Part shown: piece after piece, positions 56,890 through 64,000 of the stretch
How positions within the stretch are numbered: position 1 is the first letter of the stretch
How the letters are laid out: the number at the start of each line of letters is the position of its first letter
Origin: Pseudomonas sp. RGM2987
Lineage (GTDB): Bacteria > Pseudomonadota > Gammaproteobacteria > Pseudomonadales > Pseudomonadaceae
Reading direction: 5' to 3'
DNA: 64,000 bases
NCBI RefSeq assembly: GCF_022952855.1
Contig: NZ_JALJDX010000220.1
Coordinates: 109,060-173,059, forward strand
Position numbers and translations under genes: made by a program
The notes under the pieces: generated by a model
Database searches by the model: none
Told to the model about the DNA's origin: nothing
Seen by the model: the letters and a program-made list of their open reading frames with translations, nothing else

Positions 56890-57828
56890 TCAGTCCAATT
56901 GCTGCCGATAGGGCAGGTCTGGCCCGGTTTTTCCGCACGTCAGGGCCGCTGCGCCCATGGCGAAGTCGAGCATGGCGCTGATCTGTTCGCGGGTCAGGGT
57001 GTGCAACCCTTCGACAGAATCGAGTCCCTGTTCCGTCAGCCAGGTAATCAATGCCGCCTGAAAGGTGTCGCCTGCACCCACGGTGTCGGCGATCTTCACC
57101 GGACGGGCCGCCAGCGACCAGCTACCGTGTTGGCGGCTGAATACCGTCGCCCCTTGGCCGCCCCGCGTCAGGAACACCAGCTGGCAGCGGTGTTCCAACC
57201 ATCCCTCAATGACCGCCTTGGGATCGAGTTCGGGATAGAGCAGGCCCAGGTCTTCGTCGCTGACCTTGATCAGGTCGGCATATTGCACCAGTGTCGCGAT
57301 CCGCGAGCGCCATAGCTCGATGTCCGGCTGCGGGTTGAGCCGCACGTTGGGGTCCAGGCTGATCAGGCGCCGGCCGCTTTCACGTTGAACCAAGGCCAGC
57401 AAAGTGTCGGCAATCGGCTGCACCACCAGGGAGAACGAGCCGAAATGCAGGCCGCGTACCTCCGGGCCCAGTATCGGCAGATGTTCCAGGCTCAGTTGCC
57501 GGTCAGCGCAACCTTCGCCACGAAAGTTGTAGTGGGGCGAGCCATTGGCGCCAACGGCCACCATCGCCAGGGTCGTCGGCGCCTCGAAATCCAGCAAGTA
57601 CCGGTCACTGACACCTTCATCAAGTAGCACCTTGTGTAGCCGCCGACCAAGGTAGTCGGTGGACAGCCCGGCGAACAACGCCGAATCGACGCCCAGGCGA
57701 CGCAGCCCCACGGCGACGTTGAACGGCGAGCCGCCGGCAATCGCCTTGAAGTTCACTTGCGAGGCCGGGCCCTGCGCTTCGTTTTCGCTGAAAAAATCAA
57801 ACAGTGCCTCACCACACACCAGATACAT
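56890..57828 (-). CDS. mtlZ: Fructokinase (PfkB family) of the mannitol operon
   Basis: A 312-residue PfkB-type sugar kinase phosphorylating fructose formed from mannitol. The ribokinase signatures are AGGSPFNVAVGLRRLG (about residues 30-46) and DTVGAGDTFQAALITWL with catalytic Asp. The last gene of the visible operon: it starts 12 bases after the mtlY stop. Known P. fluorescens order is mtlEFGKDYZ. Confidence 0.93.
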   Translation of the reverse strand: MYLVCGEALFDFFSENEAQGPASQVNFKAIAGGSPFNVAVGLRRLGVDSALFAGLSTDYLGRRLHKVLLDEGVSDRYLLDFEAPTTLAMVAVGANGSPHYNFRGEGCADRQLSLEHLPILGPEVRGLHFGSFSLVVQPIADTLLALVQRESGRRLISLDPNVRLNPQPDIELWRSRIATLVQYADLIKVSDEDLGLLYPELDPKAVIEGWLEHRCQLVFLTRGGQGATVFSRQHGSWSLAARPVKIADTVGAGDTFQAALITWLTEQGLDSVEGLHTLTREQISAMLDFAMGAAALTCGKTGPDLPYRQQLD

Positions 57829-57840
57829 AGTTGCTTGCTC

Positions 57841-59328
57841 TCACAGGGTTGCGACGTGCTGTCGATAACGTTCATAAGCGGTTTGCGATGCCGCGACATT
57901 TTGGGCCAACGGCCGGGTTTCGCTGGCCGGGTCGAGCTTGACGCAGCGCTCGCACAGGTCGGCCAGGCCGAGGGACGACCCTGAATGGCACCAGGCCGCC
58001 TGAATCGCTGCCCCAAGGGCCGCCGCTTCGCTTTGTTCGGTACAGATCACCGTGGTATCCATGATATCGGCGACAATCTGTCGCCACACCGCGCTTTTCG
58101 AGCCGCCACCGATCAGGCGGATGCTGTGGGCTTGCAGCCCGTTGGCCCGCAGCAGGTCCAGGCCATAGCGCAAGCCGAAGGTCGTGCCTTCGACCACCGC
58201 ACGGCACAGGTTGGCCCGGGTCAGGTTGGTGGTGGTCAGCCCCAGCAGGCTACCCGTGGCATGGGGCAGGGCGGGGACGCGCTCGCCGTTGAGAAATGGC
58301 AGCATGCTCACGCCGTCAGCGCCGATGGGGGCCTCGGCCACCAAGGTATTGAAGGTTTCGATGTCCAGCGCCAGCAGCTCGCGGATCGCTCCGGTCGCGT
58401 TGGTCAGGTTCATGGTGCAGATCAGCGGCAGCCAGCCACCGCTGGAGGAGCAGAAGGTCGCCACCGACGGTTGCGGGCTGACCGCAGGCTCGGCGGAGTA
58501 GGCGTAGACCGTGCCGGAGGAACCGAGGCTCATGGTAATCACGCCGGGCTGGATGTTCCCGGTGCCGATGGCGCCCATCATGTTGTCCCCACCGCCACTG
58601 GCCACCACCGCGTTGGGGTTGATGCCCAGGTGCGCCGCGATGGCCGGCAGGATCCGCCCCACCGGTTGATGGGCTTCGATCAATTCCGGCAGCGCCGCGT
58701 GCAGACGGCCGCTGGGGTCGATGTGCTGCAGCAGCCGCGTATCCCATTGGCGGGTACGGACGTTGAAATAGCCGGTGCCCGACGCGTCCCCAAACTCCGT
58801 GCAGTGGCGTCCGGTGAGCCAATGGTTGAGAAAATCGTGGGGCAACAGGACGCTGGCGACGCGGTCGAACAGTTGCGGATGCTGTTCACGGGTCCACAGC
58901 AGCTTGGAGACTGTATAGCCCGGCGCGATGACCACGCCCAGACGCTCCAGGGAGCGGCTTTCGCCGCCCAGGTGCGCCAGCAGCCGGTCATTCTCCGGGG
59001 TGGTTTCGGTGTCGCACCAGAGCTTGGCCGGGCGCAGGACCAGCCCTTGTTCGTCGAGCAACACCAGGCCGTGCTGCTGGCCAGAGACGCCGATGCCGAG
59101 GATGGCCTGACCATCGACCCCGGCGGCTGCCAATGCCTGGCGGGTCGACTCGGTGAACGCGTCAAGCCACTGCGCGGTGTCTTGTTCGCGGCAGCCGTTG
59201 GGGCCGCTGATCATTGTGTGGGCGGCGGCGCCCAGGCCCAGGACCTGACCACTGACGGCATCCAGCACCAGAGCCTTGGTGCCTTGGGTGCCGCAGTCGA
59301 TGCCCAGGAACAGTTGTTGGTTTGCCAT
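57841..59328 (-). CDS. mtlY: Xylulokinase of the mannitol operon
   Basis: A 495-residue FGGY kinase phosphorylating D-xylulose, the product of arabitol oxidation by MtlD. N-terminal phosphate loop FLGIDCGTQGTKALVLD; the C-terminal FGGY signature is near RLIGGGSKSAVWRQIVADIM. Start at 59328 (MANQQLFLGID); the frame is open upstream into the BIME that separates it from mtlD. Confidence 0.94.
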   Translation of the reverse strand: MANQQLFLGIDCGTQGTKALVLDAVSGQVLGLGAAAHTMISGPNGCREQDTAQWLDAFTESTRQALAAAGVDGQAILGIGVSGQQHGLVLLDEQGLVLRPAKLWCDTETTPENDRLLAHLGGESRSLERLGVVIAPGYTVSKLLWTREQHPQLFDRVASVLLPHDFLNHWLTGRHCTEFGDASGTGYFNVRTRQWDTRLLQHIDPSGRLHAALPELIEAHQPVGRILPAIAAHLGINPNAVVASGGGDNMMGAIGTGNIQPGVITMSLGSSGTVYAYSAEPAVSPQPSVATFCSSSGGWLPLICTMNLTNATGAIRELLALDIETFNTLVAEAPIGADGVSMLPFLNGERVPALPHATGSLLGLTTTNLTRANLCRAVVEGTTFGLRYGLDLLRANGLQAHSIRLIGGGSKSAVWRQIVADIMDTTVICTEQSEAAALGAAIQAAWCHSGSSLGLADLCERCVKLDPASETRPLAQNVAASQTAYERYRQHVATL

Positions 59329-59383
59329 GGAAATCCTCAGGAAATGGGTTTCTGTACACAATGACCGGTCGAATAGAGCCCTT

Positions 59384-59515
59384 GTGGCGAGGGAGCTTGC
59401 TCCCGCTGGGCTGCGAAGCAGACCCAAATGCCTACCCCCCGGTCTGTCAGACTCACCGCGTTGCTTGGTTTGGGGGCTGCTGCCGCAGCCCAGCGGGAGC
59501 AAGCTCCCTCGCCAC
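59384..59515. repeat. BIME inside the mtl operon
   Basis: Inverted REPs (GTGGCGAGGGAGCTTGCTCCC type) at 59384 and ending 59515, between mtlD and mtlY. The 210-bp gap is the only long one in the operon. It could act as an mRNA processing or stability block. Confidence 0.9.
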
Positions 59516-59538
59516 AGAAAGCTCGGCACGCTGGCAGT

Positions 59539-61020
59539 CTAGCTTGCGTCCGCCAACACCCGCTCCAGCGTGCGCGTGACTCCATGCTCACGCAAGCTGT
59601 TGCAGCACCATTCGAATGCTGCCACGAACTCCGGCGAGCGAGGGATGGCGCTGCCGAAAATCTCTTCCACTTCCAGCAGCCGCTGGGTCACCAGTGCATC
59701 GTCGGCCACCAGCGCCTGGCAGAACGCTGCCCGTGGGTCAGGGATCGAGTAGCTCACGCCGTTTTCGTCCACGCCCTTGAGGTACACCGCCCAGGCCGCC
59801 ACCACCAACGCCGCGCGCCGCGTTTCGGCGCCGTCGGCAATCAGGCGGTTGATGGTCGGTACGGTGAACTTGGGAAATTTCGACGAGCCGTCCGAGCAAA
59901 CCCGCTCCAACTGATCGGCAATCGCCTGGTTGGAAAAACGCTCCACCAGGGTGTTCTTGTAGTCGGTCAGGTCGATGCCAGGCACCGGCGCCAGTTGCGG
60001 CGTCACGTCCAGGTCCATGTAGGCACGCATGTAGCGCACGAACAGCGGGTCATTCATCGTTTCATGGACGAAGCGGTAGCCCTTGAGAAAACCGAGGTAG
60101 GTCAGGGCCAGATGGCTGCCGTTGAGCAGTTTGATCTTCATCTCTTCGTAGGGCGTCACGTCGGCGGTGAACTGCACGCCGACCTTTTCCCAGGCCGGGC
60201 GACCGTTGACGAACTTGTCTTCCAGTACCCATTGCACGAACGGTTCGCAGACCACCGGCCAGGCGTCGTCGATGCCATGTTCGTCATGCAATTGCAGGCG
60301 ATGGGCGACGCTGGTCATGGGGGTGATGCGGTCGACCATGGCGTTGGGGAAGCTGACGTTGTGGTCGATCCAGTGCGCCAGGTCGGCGTCTCGCAAGGTC
60401 GCGAAGGCCAGCAGCGCCTTGCGGGTCACCGCGCCGTTATGGGGAAGGTTATCGCAGGACATCAACGTGAACGCCCGGGTGCCAATGGCCCGGCGTTTGG
60501 CCAGGGCGGCGCAGAGGAAACCGAACACGGTCTTCGGCGCGTCCGGGTGGGCCAGGTCGTGTTGGATCTGCGGCAGTTGCGCCATGAACTCGCCGGTGCT
60601 GTCGTCGATGCAATAGCCGCCTTCGGTGATCGTCAGCGAGACGATGCGGGTCTGCGGGTCGGCCAGTTTGTCGATCAAAGCCTGGGCGCCGTCTTCAGCC
60701 AGCAGCATGTCGTTGATGGCGCCGATCACTCGCACTTCGGTGTCATCGCTATCGCCCAATTCATACAGGGTGAACAGATAGTCCTGACCGGCCAGGTCGT
60801 CCCGGGCGCGACGGTCTTCGGCCCGCAGGCCGACGCCACAGATGGCCCAGTCCAGACCTTCGCCGGTGTTCATCAGCGCATCGGTGTAATACGCCTGGTG
60901 GGCCCGGTGAAAGCCGCCGACGCCGATGTGGACGATGCCCTGGCGAATATCGCCCAGCGGGTAGGCGGGCAGGGCGATCCCCGGGGTGAGGTTGTGCAGG
61001 TTTTGTCGGTTGAGTTTCAT
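59539..61020 (-). CDS. mtlD: Mannitol 2-dehydrogenase
   Basis: A 493-residue polyol-specific long-chain dehydrogenase oxidising mannitol to fructose (also arabitol to xylulose) with NAD. NAD-binding Rossmann motif GVGGFHRAHQAYYTDAL (about residues 32-48); catalytic Lys/Asn/His in KIKLLNGSHLALTYLG (about 293-308). The length equals the P. fluorescens enzyme. Start at 61020 (MKLNRQNLHN). It is 15 bases after mtlK. Confidence 0.96.
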   Translation of the reverse strand: MKLNRQNLHNLTPGIALPAYPLGDIRQGIVHIGVGGFHRAHQAYYTDALMNTGEGLDWAICGVGLRAEDRRARDDLAGQDYLFTLYELGDSDDTEVRVIGAINDMLLAEDGAQALIDKLADPQTRIVSLTITEGGYCIDDSTGEFMAQLPQIQHDLAHPDAPKTVFGFLCAALAKRRAIGTRAFTLMSCDNLPHNGAVTRKALLAFATLRDADLAHWIDHNVSFPNAMVDRITPMTSVAHRLQLHDEHGIDDAWPVVCEPFVQWVLEDKFVNGRPAWEKVGVQFTADVTPYEEMKIKLLNGSHLALTYLGFLKGYRFVHETMNDPLFVRYMRAYMDLDVTPQLAPVPGIDLTDYKNTLVERFSNQAIADQLERVCSDGSSKFPKFTVPTINRLIADGAETRRAALVVAAWAVYLKGVDENGVSYSIPDPRAAFCQALVADDALVTQRLLEVEEIFGSAIPRSPEFVAAFEWCCNSLREHGVTRTLERVLADAS

Positions 61021-61035
61021 CGCAAGTCTCGGCAA

Positions 61036-62139
61036 TCAGGCGGCGGCGCGCAGCGCACGGGTGACCGCTACGCCCTCGGCATCGAATAAATGGCAGTGTT
61101 CAGCGTCCAGGTGCAGGTTCAGCTGTTCGCCGAAGCGGCTTGCCAGGTCGCCACGAACGCGCATGGTCAGGGCTTCGCCGGACGCCGTGACGACGTGGCA
61201 GAAAGTATCGCTACCCAGTCGCTCGCTGACGTCGGCGGTGACTTGCAGCGTGCAATCGCCCGCTTGCGCCAGGTTCAGGTGTTCCGGACGGATCCCCAGG
61301 GTCACCGGGCCACCGACGTTCAGGTTGGCGCCGTTCAACGGCAGATGGATACGGGTGCCAGCATCCAGCAGGACTTCACAGCCCTGGCTGTCCAGCGCGG
61401 TGACTTTGCCTTTGAGGAAGCCCATTTTCGGCGTGCCGAGGAATCCGGCGACAAACAGGTTGGCCGGCTGGTGGTACAACTCCAGCGGCGAGCCGACCTG
61501 CTCGATGCGCCCGCCGTTGAGCACCACCACCTTGTCGGCCAGGGTCATGGCTTCGACCTGATCGTGGGTCACGTAGATCATGGTCGCCTGCAATTCCTTG
61601 TGCAGGCGCGCCAGTTCCAGGCGCATCTGCACCCGCAGCGCGGCGTCCAGGTTGGACAGCGGCTCATCGAACAGGAAGATTTTCGGATTGCGCACGATGG
61701 CCCGGCCGATCGCTACCCGTTGGCGCTGGCCGCCGGACAGTTGCTTGGGCTTGCGCTCCAGCATCGGCCCCAGTTCGAGGATGCGCGCCGCCTCATTGAC
61801 CTTTTTCTCGACCTCAGCCTTGGGCACGCCCGCCAGGTCCAAGGCGAAGGACATGTTCTTGCGCACGCTCATGTGCGGATACAGCGCATAGGTCTGGAAC
61901 ACCATCGCCAGGTCGCGCTTGGCCGGGCTGACTTCGGTGATGTCCCGGCCGTCCAGTTCGATAGTGCCGTCGCTGACTTCTTCCAGGCCGGCGATCAACC
62001 GCAGCAGCGTGGATTTGCCACAGCCCGACGGACCGACGAAGACCACGAACTCGCGGTCGTTCACCTCAAGGTCGATGCCCTTGATGATGGAGAAGCCTTC
62101 GAAGCCTTTCTGCAGATTCTTGATTTTCAGGTTGGCCAT
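61036..62139 (-). CDS. mtlK: Mannitol/sorbitol ABC transporter ATP-binding protein
   Basis: A 367-residue MalK-type ATPase. Walker A GPSGCGKST (about residues 38-46), signature LSGGQRQRVAIGRA, Walker B IFLFDEPLSNLD, H-loop VTHDQVEAM. The C-terminal TOBE/regulatory part is about 245-367. Energises import by MtlFG. Start at 62139 (MANLKIKNLQKG); the frame is open upstream over mtlG. Confidence 0.95.
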   Translation of the reverse strand: MANLKIKNLQKGFEGFSIIKGIDLEVNDREFVVFVGPSGCGKSTLLRLIAGLEEVSDGTIELDGRDITEVSPAKRDLAMVFQTYALYPHMSVRKNMSFALDLAGVPKAEVEKKVNEAARILELGPMLERKPKQLSGGQRQRVAIGRAIVRNPKIFLFDEPLSNLDAALRVQMRLELARLHKELQATMIYVTHDQVEAMTLADKVVVLNGGRIEQVGSPLELYHQPANLFVAGFLGTPKMGFLKGKVTALDSQGCEVLLDAGTRIHLPLNGANLNVGGPVTLGIRPEHLNLAQAGDCTLQVTADVSERLGSDTFCHVVTASGEALTMRVRGDLASRFGEQLNLHLDAEHCHLFDAEGVAVTRALRAAA

Positions 62140-62177
62140 GATGATGGGCTCCACTTCTGATGATTGTGTAGGGCGCG

Positions 62178-63008
<831 letters not shown>

Positions 63009-63018
63009 GGCTGCGGCC

Positions 63019-63951
63019 TCAAGGCTTGTCGGTGAGGTTTTTGCCGATCATCCGCACGAGGATGATGGCGGCGATGTTGGCGATCACCACGGCGATCAGG
63101 CCACCGGCCGACGCCATGCCGACGTCGAACTGCACCAGCGCCTGGTTGTAGATCAGGTAGGCCAGGTTGGTCGAGGCGTAGCCGGGGCCACCGTTGGTGG
63201 TGGTGAAGATCTCGGCGAACACCGACAGCAGGAAAATCGTCTCGATCATCAGCACCACGGCGATCGGCCGGGCCAGGTGCGGCAGGGTCAGGTGCCAGAA
63301 AATCGCGATCGGCCCGGCGCCGTCCAGGCGTGCGGCTTCTTTCTGCTCCTGGTCGAGGGACTGCATGGCGGTCATCAGGATCAGGATCGCGAAGGGCAGC
63401 CATTGCCAGCTGACAATGATGATGATCGACAGCAGCGGGTAATGGGCCAGCCAGTCCACCGGTTCGGCACCGAACAGTTTCCACACCGCGGCGAGGATCC
63501 CCGAGACCGGATGGAAAATCAGGTTCTTCCAGATCAGCGCGCCCACGGTGGGCATGATGAAGAACGGCGAAATCAGCAGCACGCGAACGATGCCGCGGCC
63601 AAAAAACTCACTGGCCTCCAGCAGCGCACTGATCAGCACACCCAGCACGACACTGATCAGCAACACGCTGCCCACCAGCAACAGTGTGTTGGTCGCGCCA
63701 GGCATGAACCCTGAGTCCGTCAGAAAATAAGTGAAGTTCTCCAGCCCGACGAATTCGTTTTCACCGGGGTAGAGCAGGTTGTAGCGGATCATCGAGAAGT
63801 AGACGGTCATGCCCAGCGGCACGATCATCCACAGCAGCAACAAGGCCACCGAAGGGCTGACCAGGAACCAGCCAGGGTTCGCCAGGCGGATCTTGCGCGC
63901 CGACGGCGCCATCTGGATGGGCGCTTTGGCGGTTGTCGTTGAAGTATTCAT
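63019..63951 (-). CDS. mtlF: Mannitol ABC transporter permease MtlF
   Basis: A 310-residue MalF-type permease. It has six helices and an EAA loop (KEAARLDGAGPIAIFWHLTL). Ala-rich cytoplasmic N terminus (TTTAKAPIQMAPSAR). The substrate-binding protein mtlE is expected immediately upstream, outside the window. The start at 63951 fits family length. Confidence 0.95.
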   Translation of the reverse strand: MNTSTTTAKAPIQMAPSARKIRLANPGWFLVSPSVALLLLWMIVPLGMTVYFSMIRYNLLYPGENEFVGLENFTYFLTDSGFMPGATNTLLLVGSVLLISVVLGVLISALLEASEFFGRGIVRVLLISPFFIMPTVGALIWKNLIFHPVSGILAAVWKLFGAEPVDWLAHYPLLSIIIIVSWQWLPFAILILMTAMQSLDQEQKEAARLDGAGPIAIFWHLTLPHLARPIAVVLMIETIFLLSVFAEIFTTTNGGPGYASTNLAYLIYNQALVQFDVGMASAGGLIAVVIANIAAIILVRMIGKNLTDKP

Positions 63952-63984
63952 GGCAATCGTTCACTCGTTAGGCAGCCATTCCCT

Positions 63985-64000
63985 GTGGCGAGGGAGCTTG
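63985..64000. repeat. Partial REP at the window edge
   Basis: GTGGCGAGGGAGCTTG, the beginning of a REP of the same type as in the mtlD-mtlY gap. It would lie between mtlE and mtlF. Confidence 0.78.

Noticed and set aside
57985..59364. A 459-codon plus-strand frame over mtlY
   Set aside because: Antisense to a clear FGGY kinase in a known operon; no domain content.

Overview
The window reads as chromosomal DNA of a Pseudomonas of the P. fluorescens group. Evidence is the high GC content, many REP/BIME palindromes of the GTGGGAGCGGGCTTGCTCGCGA and GTGGCGAGGGAGCTTGCTCCC types, a complete fap functional-amyloid operon, a mannitol (mtl) operon, LpxO, NhaB and a DUF1652 gene. Coding density is high. 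I see no rRNA, tRNA, prophage, insertion sequence, integrase or CRISPR array.

Layout. 0-3 kb: end of nirB, nirD and a CBS-domain gene. 3-7.6 kb (minus): four overlapping two-component genes. 7.8-12.6 kb: a small SnoaL-like exported protein, then an iron-starvation sigma factor, its FecR regulator and a TonB-dependent receptor behind a Fur-box-like site. 12.6-21 kb: a hypothetical gene, an M42 peptidase, a TetR-DUF1348 pair, pssA with an AraC regulator, and a GT2/LAB_N/GT39 glycosyltransferase trio probably acting on lipid A. 21.3-26.9 kb: a five-gene short/branched-chain acyl-CoA degradation operon. 27-30.4 kb: nhaB, a delta-60-repeat protein and a small unknown. 30.8-37.8 kb: a sigma-54 enhancer-binding protein (BrfA-like) facing fapABCDEF. 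37.8-48.2 kb: a NadR-type kinase with a pnuC remnant, a chemoreceptor, uppP, DUF1294, YjbR, LysR/azoR, an exported hydrolase, an MFS transporter and a YbiT-type ABC-F protein. 48.6-54.3 kb: lpxO, ligD and ku, a Pro-rich exported protein and a PQQ sugar dehydrogenase. 54.3-56.1 kb: a repeat-rich gap and a short-form ilvA with a leader peptide and attenuator. 56.2-56.8 kb: an Anr-type promoter and a DUF1652 gene. 56.9-64 kb (minus): mtlFGKDYZ, with mtlE expected just outside the window.

How the parts work together. The fap promoter region carries a good sigma-54 promoter and three spaced inverted repeats of the CTGTTTCA-N4-TGAAACAG type, with a sigma-54 activator gene on the far side of the operon. 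An intrinsic terminator between fapC and fapD should set high amyloid-subunit and lower secretion-gene expression. Upstream of ilvA a 21-codon Thr/Ile-rich leader ORF, a 7-bp hairpin, a competing antiterminator and an 8-bp terminator form a textbook attenuation switch. That switch sits in front of a threonine dehydratase that lacks the C-terminal allosteric domain.

The observations I rate highest are the ilvA attenuator, the fap enhancer array with its internal terminator, the Anr box plus paired palindromes before the DUF1652 gene, the internally deleted pnuC, and a LigD that lacks its phosphoesterase domain and has altered ligase motifs. All family assignments come from reading motifs; no database search was run.
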